Below, piece by piece: positions 53,343-64,000 of a stretch of 64,000 nucleotides of DNA. The notes beneath the pieces are model-generated. The model was not told where the DNA came from, made no database searches, and saw nothing but the letters and a program-made list of their open reading frames with translations. Source of the stretch: Trichoplax sp. H2. Its lineage: Eukaryota; Placozoa; Uniplacotomia; Trichoplacea. The stretch spans positions 496,001-560,000 of the forward strand of contig NOWV01000022.1 in assembly GCA_003344405.1 (NCBI GenBank), written 5' to 3'. Position 1 is the stretch's first letter. Every line of letters begins with the position of its first letter. A program made the position numbers and the translations under genes.

Positions 53343-55792
53343 AGATAGCTACAGTGTTGTTGAAATTAAAAATAATTGGAATTAGTGCCTACCTATATGC
53401 ATTATATTATATGCGTATCATCAAGATGCTCACTATCGCCTCCATATTCCGGGTACGTAAATACAATACTGTAGTATCTTAATTAAAACGTTTGGCATAA
53501 GCCGGTTCAATAAGTTGTGTTGAGAGAAGGGTTTGCCTAAACTAGCTTGAAGCTGTTAAAAGATCCCACAATAAAGTTACTCAGAAGAAGTACTAGTACT
53601 AATCACTCTCGATACCCGTTTCTGTAACACGACATTATACCAAGGTTGATTATATAAATTAATTATATGCAGAATTGATCACTGCCTTTTTCAGTCAAGT
53701 CGATTAATTGATCTTGTCTACTCTTAGTCATGGAGTTAGACAGTGAGTGAGCTATAGTAAATATGAGCCAGCATCAAAATTTTTAACTCTTCAAAAATCA
53801 ACACGAGCACACACACACACATTTAATGGCATCTATATCAACAGTAATTATTATTGGCAATCATGATTTACAAATCAGATCGGACCTACATTCTACAAAT
53901 AATACGACGTAAATAAATATCACGGCATATGTCCTAGGACTAAAAGCAACCTTAACTACCAACAGCTTAAAGGCGGAGTCAATCATGCGCAACATGCGGC
54001 ATACATGAAACCATTTCTTCAAAGTATGTAAACTAATTTAAGACTAAATGATAATTTTATACCACTTAACAGGTGCTAATTCAGTTTATTCTTGTACAAT
54101 GTACAACCTGTCAAAATCCGGTATTCATTCGTTCAGTGTCAACTAATTTTGGGTTAGTATCGAGTGTTAAAGAAGTTTTAACAAAGAGTCATACAGTCAA
54201 TACTTCTGTATACAGCAAAATGCCTATTGCAGTCCATAAATACAATTTATGCCTGATGTAATCACCGTATCATACAACAGTACTGTCGTTAAATGACTAC
54301 AATATAATTCACTCAATTTTATGGCCTATAGCGTATTCTCATATACCGTTTATTAAGCCTCGTACGTTAGTGCACTTATAACATTTTTAATGTACATAAC
54401 TTGTAAGTACGCTTACTGTAGCATAAATATCATTGCTATTTTATGCAATTTTAGTACTATATGTATCACAGATATACAATTTTACCCTTCCTAATTATGA
54501 GTACTCAAAACCAATTCAACTAAGTCATAAGGATTACAGCTATAATATGTGCTATTAAAAGTGTTGATCGAAATGTAATGGAATTGACTTACCGTCTGTG
54601 TATTGACTTCAAAATTAATAATTAGTACGTCCTTCTGAGCTATCAAACTAAAATACATCTAATATAGTCTTTTACTGAACGGTAGTTTATCATGAGTTTT
54701 TATTGTAGCAAACAGGCTACAGCAGCATGCTTTTTAAATTAAAGGAAATCAATAACGCTAGATTTTTATCTAACTCTGATCCAAGATTCAGCCAGACTCA
54801 ATCCCATTCGACCATCATATGAGGAGATATACGGTACAGAATACACGTAATGCAATTTAACTGAAATTAATGGCTAAATTAATAATTTTAAAATTAGTTT
54901 ATAAAGTTATACCAGTCTTGATCAGTTCTATTAAAAGCAAATTTAGATAAAGTTAAAACTTTAGCTCCATATAAATAAGCCTTGGACATATGGAGTCATC
55001 ATAAGGAAACTGCATCACATTATAGCACCATTCCCACTCATTTCCGCTATTGAATATGCAAGCTATTATCAAACGTTATGAAATAATGCTAGTACGTAAT
55101 GTGTAATAAATGTACTGTGCATACATCTGTACGAAAGTAGCACGCATAAATTTACTACTGTACAGGAAATTGAGATAATAGCACCGAAATAATCTATTAT
55201 TCTCATTATTTTTCCGCACGTACGCGTATGCAGTAAATAAGATCATTTTTTGCCATCTGTAAAATTTTATTTGCAGGCTACGATGTTGTAGTTTTAACCT
55301 GTCTTCACTTACCTATAAAAGCAGCTGTATAAATGATTATTAGATTACTTGGTAAATAATAAGGTGAAAGTAGACGATTACTTTTGAGGACATTTTCAGA
55401 GCTAAAATTACTAGACTGGACTATATTTTCAACAGAAAATACTCCTAGTCTTTAATGTAAGGTAATAAAACGAATAGTTTCTCTTTTATATATATATATA
55501 ACCTATATGCATATACATGTATAAAAGTGTCGTACATATACCATACCGAAGGTAAATAGCGTTGCATTTTAAAGCAATATACGTATATCTTAAAATCTGA
55601 GCACTATTAAAGAATAAAAGATGTGAGTAAAAATTTTAAGATAACATTTACTGAGTGCTGCACAGCTACAGCCACAAGACCGGTAATGTCTAATTATATT
55701 AATCTGTTATATCTGCTACACAGATAGCCAGTCAAGCAGTAGGCAAACGAAAACACACGGTCAAAGTTGTTTTACCATGCATATAACATTTC
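53343..55792. other. Convergent 3' intergenic region, no gene seen
   Basis: A+T-rich between the 3' ends of the 4CL-like and adenosine kinase genes. A short CA run lies near 53808-53821 and a TA run near 55489-55500. The frame at 54073-54261 (+) has no motif. No dense palindrome array. Confidence 0.5.
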
Positions 55793-55798
55793 TTTATT
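55793..55798 (-). promoter_or_regulatory. Poly(A) signal overlapping the adenosine kinase stop codon
   Basis: The last sense codon and stop, CAA TAA, followed by A form AATAAA. If used, the 3' UTR is only a few tens of bases long. Confidence 0.45.
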
Positions 55799-56831
55799 GA
55801 TAGTCATGTTCAGCTGGGAAGGTTATACCAGATCTTTGTAGAATGACACGTGCAGCATAAATTCCACAACGAACACATTCAGTTATAGGTTTACCTTGGA
55901 CCAATTGGCTCAAATAACCACCGGCGAAAGCATCTCCTGCTCCATTACTGTCTACAATGTCATCTTGGTTGAGTGGTGGTACAGGAAACTCCATACATTC
56001 ACCGTCGCGAACTACAATAACTGGATCTTGACTTTGAGTAATGATCACGATACGAGGATACTTGGGATTCACCTTGGGCATAGCTGCTATTTTCTTACCA
56101 ATTTCTTTCAAATCAGAGGTTCCAAACGAATGCTCTTTAGCAAAAACATCAAATTCAGTTTCATTACCGAATAAAATATCGATATAAGGGAAAATTCGCA
56201 TCATGTCGTCCTTGACTAAGGTAATTAGATAAGGTGCGGAAATATTGGTTGCGAAAATTTTTCCATTGTCGTGGCTGTGCTTAGCGACAGTCATCATGGA
56301 GGAGGGTGAAACCTTTAAGAAATAACCTGAAGAATAGTAAATTTTGGCTTTTTCTACCCAACGCCAATTTTCTTCTTTTAATAAATGCTCTTCCTTGTAA
56401 TATTCTGCGGCACCCAAGTTGGCGACTAAGGAACGATGCTTGTCGGTCAGCAAGACAGCACAAGTTCCAGTTGGTTGTTCCGATGTCTGCATGTAATTGA
56501 CTCTCAAGCCTTCATTGGTAGCAGCATTAATTAACAGATCAGCGAATTTATCCTTACCAATACAACCAATGTATGTGGTGACTTGCGGCTGACGTAATAA
56601 CCACTGGGCTGTACGAATTGAATTTTGCGTAGCACCACCAGCAATAAAATCGCATTGATATTTTTGCATCATTTGATCAAATAAAGGCAAGTGTTCCTCA
56701 CCTGCCAAAATGGCATTATTGGCTTCCAAGTTGTACGTTTGTAGAAAGCTCTTATCAACAGGAGCGGAAATATCAAGTAATGGGTTACCCATACCAAAAA
56801 GTACTCCTTCTGGGATATCTGAATTAGCCAT
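55794..56831 (-). CDS. ADK: Adenosine kinase, intronless
   Basis: Single-exon 345 aa, full length (human short form 345). PfkB/ribokinase family landmarks: GVLFGMGNPLLDI at the start, FIAGGATQNSIR (63-73) for the ribose site, GTCAVLLTDKHRSLVANLGAA, FGNETEF, and DSNGAGDAFAGGYL where Asp300 is the catalytic base and the Gly residues form the anion hole. It phosphorylates adenosine to AMP with ATP and keeps adenosine low in cytosol or nucleus. It lacks introns although most neighbours are split, which could mean a retrocopy or loss of introns; the frame is intact and conserved, so it is likely active. Confidence 0.97.
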   Translation of the reverse strand: MANSDIPEGVLFGMGNPLLDISAPVDKSFLQTYNLEANNAILAGEEHLPLFDQMMQKYQCDFIAGGATQNSIRTAQWLLRQPQVTTYIGCIGKDKFADLLINAATNEGLRVNYMQTSEQPTGTCAVLLTDKHRSLVANLGAAEYYKEEHLLKEENWRWVEKAKIYYSSGYFLKVSPSSMMTVAKHSHDNGKIFATNISAPYLITLVKDDMMRIFPYIDILFGNETEFDVFAKEHSFGTSDLKEIGKKIAAMPKVNPKYPRIVIITQSQDPVIVVRDGECMEFPVPPLNQDDIVDSNGAGDAFAGGYLSQLVQGKPITECVRCGIYAARVILQRSGITFPAEHDYQ

Positions 56832-57099
56832 TTTTAATGGAATAAAGTCAATGGAAAGGGAAGAAGAATTAGAAATACCTAGTCATATGCTAGCCAAAAG
56901 GAAAGAGCTTGTTGAAAGCCTTTGCAATTGCAGTCCACTCCCGTTGACGCGTTGGGTAATAACAGGTACCTGCTAACGTGTCGAGTTCTCTTTTATAATA
57001 CTGTATGCTGTAGTAGTCAGTCAGTATAAAAGTATTGCACATGCGTACCACCAGTCTAGTCCACCCGGTATCACATGGACTGCTGGTAATTGGCTAGCT
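56832..57099. other. Adenosine kinase 5' flank
   Basis: Proximal promoter region, no motif assigned. Small frames here overlap the gene on the other strand and are not called. Confidence 0.4.
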
Positions 57100-58250
57100 C
57101 ATGGCACTACTGTACTACATTCATACTGAACACTTTACACTTAAAGTGTACAGTATGGTATAGTGTACTGTACTGTCAATGGAAATTTATATAAGCCCTT
57201 GACCTTGCGCACACACGCTGTCTGAGTTCACTGCCGTCAGTAGAATGTACAGTAGACCAGTCTGTAGCTTTAGTACTGGACTAGTGTACCTACGGTGGGC
57301 CAGTTCTTGCCTTTTGGGGATAATAAAATTTACAATTTTATCTTGAGGCGTTCCTAGGAACAGTGCACGTAGAGGTAAACGAAATCCCAAATCCCCTGAC
57401 CTCATTGCAGGTATCTATTCAGGTAAAAGTCCCTCGAGTGCAGCGATATTTTTGGAATGGCCGATTTCACCAAGAACATCGCCTCATCAGGAAGAGAAAA
57501 CTGCAGGGGATACACTCACTCACTACACCACACTGTAACTACAGTGCAGTATGGTGACTCCAGAAATCGGACATCATTGCTAGTAGACTGCATACTGTAC
57601 GGTACAAAGTCAAAACAAGCCTCAAATAATAATAATAATAAAAATATTAATTAATATTTTACTAGCGAATTCCGTGAAAATTCCACGGAATATAGCACTG
57701 TCCATTATACATGGAGTTTATTAACTTTAAAGTTAATAATTATATTCATTTATAATAGTGTGATACACGTACACTCGTACAGTACAATCGCATTAATCGC
57801 ATTAATATAATTTGATGATTATGACAGCCGGTCTCGATCGTCTCGACAGAGTACGCAGTGCTGATGGCACTATCCAGCTGCACTCAATCAAACTAGAAAT
57901 ATTCATGATCAATCTCCTTCATAAAAATGATTTTAAAATACAGTACTGTACATTGTGACATACAGTATTAGAGCATACTGTACAGTACAGTAGTGTCGTG
58001 TACTCTACAGTGTACTGTACAGTATACTGTATACAGTACTGTACTGTACAGTGTACAGTACTGTATATAAATTATTTCCTTTTCTACAAGTACAGTACAG
58101 TACCGTACAGTACCAAAAAAATGTTCGCCGCAAAGCGCAGAACGTGGCGTACAGTGTATAGTACTGTAGGACAAGTACTGTAAGGTACAGTACTTAGTAC
58201 TTACCCGTGAGAAGCCTTTGCTTTTGGGGTTTTTCAATTACAGTACAGTA
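57100..58250. repeat. GTAC-palindrome clusters 7
   Basis: Scattered units at about 57107-57176 and 57587-57605, then a dense array at 57945-58200 with interlocked TACTGTACAGTGTACAGTAC. Small frames with STVQY-like peptides on both strands are by-products. An AATAAT microsatellite lies at about 57627-57645. Confidence 0.8.
57669..57691. repeat. Small inverted repeat (hairpin)
   Basis: ATTCCGTG (57669-57676) pairs with CACGGAAT (57684-57691) across a 7-base loop. A perfect 16-base palindrome TTAACTTTAAAGTTAA follows at 57721-57736. Function unknown. Confidence 0.6.
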
Positions 58251-58554
58251 TGCCTATGTCATTGGGGTTACAATACACTAGTCTGGACTATGGACTACAG
58301 GACTTGACTGATCACTCTTGGACGGACAGACCTTTTCGGCCTCATCTTGACAAAATATTGTTTCAAACACTTCGTTATGACACTACTTTAGTATGAAGAT
58401 GGTCGATTTTTACATTCACTGATTTTTTTTAAATTAAGTAATATTATGTTGAATTCATACAGTTAAGAAAAAAACGCTTAACTCTGTGGTTGAATCTTAT
58501 TATCCATTCCTAAGTTCTGCTTGGAAACAGTCACATAAGATCGTAAAATTTAAA

Positions 58555-58750
58555 GTGTACTGTACTGTACTGTACAATACATCATTATTCGATGTTTACG
58601 GCCTAATCCATATGAGAAGTCCGTCTGTCTGAGGGAGTGATCAGTTCAGGTCTTCTTCTAGTAGTCCATGGACATTGGACATCTTGGACAGTGGACACTC
58701 CCGTTGAGACTCCATTGGACAATGGACAGTACTGTACTGTACTGTATTGT
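58555..58750. repeat. GTAC-palindrome cluster 8
   Basis: Runs of TGTACTGTACTGTACAATAC and ACAGTACTGTACTGTACTGT separated by a stretch with repeated TGGACA words. Upstream of the JmjC-like gene. Confidence 0.75.
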
Positions 58751-58876
58751 AGAAAGGAAGGAAAGCTGTAATAGTCCTTGGTGGCACTATTTTCAAAGTC
58801 TCTAGCAGGAACCACAGTACTCTTTCTTTCGAGTAGTCCATGACAGTTGTGGCATATCAGCATTTATTAGTTATCA

Positions 58877-58977
58877 TGCACTGCACAAATCGCTGAAACG
58901 GCTTATATTAGTATGCACAATAAACCGTACTGCACAAATCACTGAAACGGCTTATATTAGTATGCACAATAAACCAT
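58877..58977. repeat. Tandem duplication of about 49 bp
   Basis: The segment from CTGCACAAATC(G/A)CTGAAACG to GTATGCACAATAAACC occurs twice in a row with one or two differences. Confidence 0.85.
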
Positions 58978-59977
58978 ATAAGCTGTTTTTCACCGATTTG
59001 TACGTGATCACTAACAAATGCTGCAACTCTCTGATGACTATACTTAGAAGTTTCGACGATTTTGAGATCATGTTCTGTACTTCGAGAACTACGAGATCGC
59101 GAGCATTTCTAAAAAAAGTAGAAAAAAATAGTAAGAGACAATTTTAGATAGACTGATGGAAGGCCTCCACTTTCTCTTCAAATCATCAGTTATTAATGCC
59201 AGAATGCAACATGACTATCACGTCCACTACGCTTCTATATGTCTAACTTGAATAAATATAATAAATGGCTTAGATAGTTATGACAGCGTCGCCCCAAAAA
59301 ATGAATAATAATAATAAAATGGACTCCTCAGTATAGTTCTCTATTTATTAAAACTAATTTCTCACTAATCAACTTTATAGTATAGAATAGTATCAAAACA
59401 ATTCAAATCGATCAATCAGGAAACAATAGCAATCACTGGAGGATGGATTAGAAAACAGAGAATGTTGCGGCAAAACAATTTCTTTTAACGCTGTCAAGAA
59501 AAGAGAGTAATACAGTTATACATTGTATACATAGAACGTGTATTACTGATGTAGCTCATTGAATGATAACTATAATTAATTTGTCACTATTATTTCTTAT
59601 GGAAGATACAGTAAGTTGATTGCTTTAACTTAATTGAAAGCAAGTGTAGCCATTTGTCTGGGGAATAGTCATTGTTACTATGGTAATTTATTGACTTGCG
59701 TATATTCTGTTATTATTATTGAAATCAATGGCGTAGACACTTGTTAGCATTACAATATATCGCTACTTAGATTGGAATAACATTCACTATATATCACGCC
59801 AACGATGTCAACGTATATAAGGTACATAGACACAGTTTAGCAACTGTTTGAGGAAATCGCGCATTGTTAATTGAATTGCATAGCAAGAGCATTCAATGCT
59901 AACGTGTATTAAAACAGTTGGAATACTATAAGAGGACATTGGCATTGTATTCGAAAATTGGAAGGCATTAATTCATC
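58978..59977. other. 5' flank of the JmjC-like gene
   Basis: A+T-rich, no other gene seen. The frame at 58962-59147 (+) begins inside the duplicated segment and is not called. Confidence 0.45.
59814..59820 (+). promoter_or_regulatory. Possible TATA box
   Basis: TATATAA followed by GG, about 158 bases before the start codon of the JmjC-like gene. Weak evidence in such A+T-rich DNA. Confidence 0.25.
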
Positions 59978-62470
59978 ATGGCTGGTCACGTACCTAAGGA
60001 TGCGCTTACCATTAAAGATGTTACTCAAGCTGAATTAAAGTTGTCACAAGTGGAAAAAATCAAATTGATCAATGATGAAATTAAAGCATTACAAGATTAT
60101 TGTAATAACTTAGGACTATCGAAGAACGACTTAAGTTCAAGTGCGAAACCCCTTCAAGACTTGTTATGGAGTCAGAAAATGAAGGGGCGTTTTCGATTCC
60201 TGGTTTATCTCGCTATCATAGTTGCTATTTGTAGTATTGCCTACAAGCAACCACATATTCAGAAATCTTGTCATTTCTGGGCTCGTAAAGCTCAAATATC
60301 GGTAAATTAATGAAAGAAATACTGTATAAAATATCCAATCATGATACATCACTGTCTAAATCATTGTAACTCAAAAGAACTTTTTCGCCTCTGAAATGAG
60401 CAACTTCATACATTCTTGAAACCTCTTTGCGATATAATTTGTAGTACAAAAATAACAGGAGTAAAAAATACTGTTAATATACCATTTTAAGTATCAGTAA
60501 ATTAATGCTGAAAGAATAGTTATATTAAATATCGAATCATCCTAGATTACTATACGTAAAAATCACTGTAACTTAAATGTATTTTCTTTCGCGTGAAGTA
60601 AGGAACTTAGTAGATTCTTGAAACCTCTTTGTGACCATAGATTGTACTGTATAGTACTACAAAAAAATAATGATAATATACCTTGTTCCTGTTCTTAAAC
60701 AATAACTCTTTACTATTTTCTATGTCCGACCAGATTCTAAGCTATTGGGACTGGACAAAGCTGTATGATAACGACTGCCTTGTAGCCAATCCAAGCTTTG
60801 TTAACGAAGGAGATGCGATAACGGAAGCGGACTGTGCAGTATGCAAAAAGTACTCGGTGAAAAAAGTCCGTAATATCACTACCAAATCATTAAACAAGTA
60901 CTTTTTAACCAAAGACAGACCGGTTGTCGTAGTTGATGTCACCAAGGATTGGCCAGCAAATGAAAAATTCTCCGTTCAGTTTATCCGCGAGGTTGCTTAG
61001 TTACTTCATCGTGATGTCGATAGTTAATAGCAGTCCGCTCTATGCAAATAAATCTATTTTTTATCACGTCGATATTATAAGTACTTCTTCAATGTAAAAC
61101 ATATTCTCTTTCCGAACAGCTTTATAACAACAACTCTGCCTTGAAAGATGTCAAACCATGTTCCTTTCGAAGTTCAGATGAAAGCATTAAATCGCTAGAC
61201 GATGTATGGGTTGCAATAGACCAAAATGAATACGCCGACGCTGTCTGGTATGTAAATTATGATGTAGTAATTGTTGTAATAATAAAGATTGCTATATGTT
61301 GAAAATGTACTTCATTAACCTAATCAAGTTTATGCTTATCAATCAAATCCTATGATGATTATTCGCAATAGAATTGACTAATAGAATTAAATAATTAATA
61401 ATCGTTAATAGAGCGCAAAGTCTTTGTGTGTTAACGATATCAACCAATCACTAATATAGATTGAAGTTACTGGAATGCTTAATATCGCTTGATAAGAAAA
61501 ATGTTACATGATCTTATTTGAAAATTTTATTATAAAGCTTTCCTACTAATAGCAATTATATCAAAATTGTATTAATAAGAGATCATTTGAGTTAACTGTT
61601 GCACATTTTACTACAGTCCTAGAATTATCGTCTCAAATCAGATAAACTACAGTATTCAAGACTCAATATGGATAATCATACGAACGTCGAAATTTTTAAA
61701 TGATGAGGTTATGTAACCAAATGTTTCTACTTTTATAGGGAGAACTGTGAGGGACCACCAACAAAAGCTCTTCGAGCTTTCCATAGCCGCATTGAAATTT
61801 TGCCTATGTCGTGCGAAGGCTCCTCTACGAATTGGGTACTTGTATCCAAGGGCAAGAATCAAGATCAACCAATACTATTCGTAAGTTCGCATTTAATAGC
61901 AATAATCATTATTATTATTTATATCCTGGTTCAAAATAAACCTGATCATTAGTAGCGTCCAGTAATATTTACACCAGAATAAAGGTTATACATAAATACT
62001 TATACCTATAGGATGAATTTAGAACGACGGGCATCTTATTTACGCAGGTAACAAATCGTATTGCCTCGATCAACTTTTCATTGACACTTCAATACCATCA
62101 TTTAGTTCAACATAAAGCCAGATTATATTAATTCGTTATTCATTAAACTTAATATCGATTATTTTAGATCACTGGTAAAGGTGAAATAGAATTAGAACCA
62201 CATGAAGCATGTGGTAAGATATGCAAAAAACAGAAAGTAACTTTAAATCCTGGCCAAACCGGTTAGTTGATATCCGAAAATTCAATAATTTTTTATCTTA
62301 ATACATTAATGATACTAATAGCCCCCTACATACTACCGCAAACTAAAGGAGTCATTTGTTGTCGTTTTAGTTATCTTTACCGAGAAGCTTTGGCTACTTT
62401 CATATCGACCGCTTTCCGACACGGAAACCACTGGCATCTTAACGACATACCATCAGAATGTTTTCTATAA
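59978..62470 (+). CDS. Membrane-anchored protein with a cupin/JmjC-like domain, probably inactive
   Basis: Seven exons join in phase: 59978-60301, 60734-60991, 61120-61247, 61739-61880, 62012-62047, 62168-62261, 62322-62470, giving 376 aa. Residues about 1-60 are charged and helix-prone; a transmembrane span is near 73-90 (FLVYLAIIVAICSIAY). The rest opens YWDWTKLYDNDCLVANP, then a Cys pair (CAVCKK), then LTKDRPVVVVDVTKDWPA, which resembles the entry strand of cupin_8/JmjC proteins. Further on come STNWVLVSKGKNQDQPILF, DEFRTTGILFTQITGKGEIEL and VTLNPGQT. In active JmjC enzymes the second of these segments carries an HxD iron site; none is visible here. The protein ends FRHGNHWHLNDIPSECFL. I do not recognise a named orthologue, so function is open; the gene model is well supported by phase. 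Confidence 0.65.
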
Positions 62471-64000
62471 TTAACCTCCTTGCTAATCCACGTTAAATAG
62501 TGAATTAGTATAATAAAAACGATAATTTATCTATCAGCTTAGTCTGCTAAAATATGTCTGTTATAGGTCATATATTATCCTAATATGTTATTCTTAAAAT
62601 AGATATAAGTATTTGCCAAGCTATTCTGTTATAAATGGCTGCTTTTATTATCGTTATTATATGTGTTGAATCCAGGTAAATGAGATATAAATTCTTTATT
62701 TCCTATACTGGTTATCATGAATTGATGAAACTTAAATTTCCCTTAATTTAAGCTTTATAGAAGGAAAATGTGTTTATAATAATTTCGTGCTAGCATAATC
62801 GAGGTTATTTTAGATTCATTTGATAAAACCATTGAGAATAACTATATAATAAAGAAATTGCTAACTTAAACTAAGTGATATTAGGATTTTCTATTATAGC
62901 TATTGAAAGAAAATGATAATTAGTCTATTTTCTATTACTGCAAGCTCAAGCGCCAAAAGCTTGCTACCATGCATTACCATTAGCACCCACTATAGTAATT
63001 TCATTCCACTAGAACTCGCGTACCTAAATTTTTGCAATTTTTCTGCTCCATGCTGTATTAAATTACTATATATTGCTTCTCAAGTTGCAACTATTTGCTA
63101 TAAATCAATAGAAACGAAATCAATGTGTACTTGACAAGGCTAAAAATTACAGTAATTGCGTTATGCAAAGTCCGAAAAGTACTATTACTACTAATGAGTC
63201 CGAAAATTAGCTGCTGCAGACTATACAGACAGACAGTTACTCAAATGCGGAGAGACACTTACCAAAATGTCCTAAAATAGGAATAGCTACCTATATTAAT
63301 TCGATGTAGGATTGCTCAAGTTTCAGTAGCAGACAGTTTCAATAGATGAATTTTCAATCATAATATATAATTAATTAATCACTCACTCATTAGTACTGCA
63401 TATACTGTATGTTATGGCAAATTTACTAAGTATAAATTGGTAATTTTACCGTATTTTCATACAAACTTATATGTATAACTTCGGGGGTTAGAGGTCGAGT
63501 GGGGCTGGTACCTAAACGTACAGTAGAGACAAGGATACAAACATAAGCTCACAAACACTTACATAGCTAAAAGGATTATTATCATTTACTGCATAATTTA
63601 GTAAACTTCGTACACTTGATTACACCTAGTAGCTGTAGTCTGGTGATCAGTCAAAAGTCCAAGATAACTCTGGCATAAATATCAACAACGTAATCAACTG
63701 CAGCAGTAGCACGAGAGAACTCATTTAGTAATTTCAATCTATGCGTATTCATTTTGGCTATTAAAGTTGATCTACTTCCTCCTCTTAAATATCAGAACCG
63801 AATATTGCAAGCCGTCTTAGAAATATGTCTTCTGTTCGTAGCCCATATCCTGATGTCCATATTCCAGACAATGTTTCATTTTTTGAATATGTCACTGGTA
63901 ATTTCAAGAATTTCGGCAATAAACCAGCTATGGTAATCCGTTAATTATAATTAATATAGAACTAATAATTTGCATTCGCTATATAAATGCTATAAGACAA
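62471..64000. other. Downstream region, no gene seen
   Basis: Contains an AATAAA at 62512-62517 that may end the JmjC-like transcript. Frames at 62913-63134 and 63754-63936 (+) have no motif or splice support. A gene running off the right edge cannot be excluded. Confidence 0.45.

Noticed and set aside
1-64000. A prokaryotic or viral system such as defence genes, integrases or phage parts
   Set aside because: All recognised genes are animal nuclear genes with spliceosomal introns; no capsid, integrase, reverse transcriptase or toxin-antitoxin genes were seen.

Overview
The window looks like nuclear DNA of a simple non-bilaterian animal, most probably a placozoan (Trichoplax type). That assignment is inference. 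It rests on A+T-rich sequence, many short introns with GT/AG borders, and an animal-type gene set including a BMP/TGF-beta type I receptor, cathepsin C, a class A GPCR and DEPDC5. I rebuilt gene models by hand, splicing exons by reading frame and by resemblance to remembered families. No alignment or database search was run.

Layout: 1167-3720 (+) SLC46-like transporter; 5291-5724 (-) ribosomal P2; 6.2-7.8 kb palindrome arrays and tandem repeats; 8430-9467 (+) intronless GPCR; 9.5-13.5 kb no gene seen; 13558-18439 (-) BMP type I receptor, 10 exons; 18.7-20.3 kb repeats; 20336-23334 (+) HSPBP1-like protein, 7 exons; 24521-26155 (-) cathepsin C; 28378-29733 (-) beta-1,3-galactosyltransferase-like protein; 30.1-30.8 kb repeats; 31605-38779 (+) RAD54B, 28 exons; 38938-47722 (-) DEPDC5, about 39 exons; 50017-53162 (+) 4-coumarate-CoA-ligase-like enzyme, 8 exons; 55794-56831 (-) intronless adenosine kinase; 57.1-59.0 kb repeats; 59978-62470 (+) membrane-anchored cupin/JmjC-like protein, 7 exons; the rest shows no gene.

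The genes are unrelated housekeeping, signalling and metabolic functions, as expected in a compact animal genome, and do not form an operon or pathway. The most unusual feature is non-coding. Dense arrays built from a GTAC-centred palindrome (TACTGTACAGTAC and variants) occur in the 5' flanks of genes, chiefly between divergent starts, and are not seen as arrays in the 3' flanks. Several sit beside longer minisatellites of about 68, 85, 110 and 227 bp. Other notable points are very short exons in RAD54B and DEPDC5, poly(A) signals touching stop codons, and a JmjC-like protein that seems to lack the metal-binding residues.
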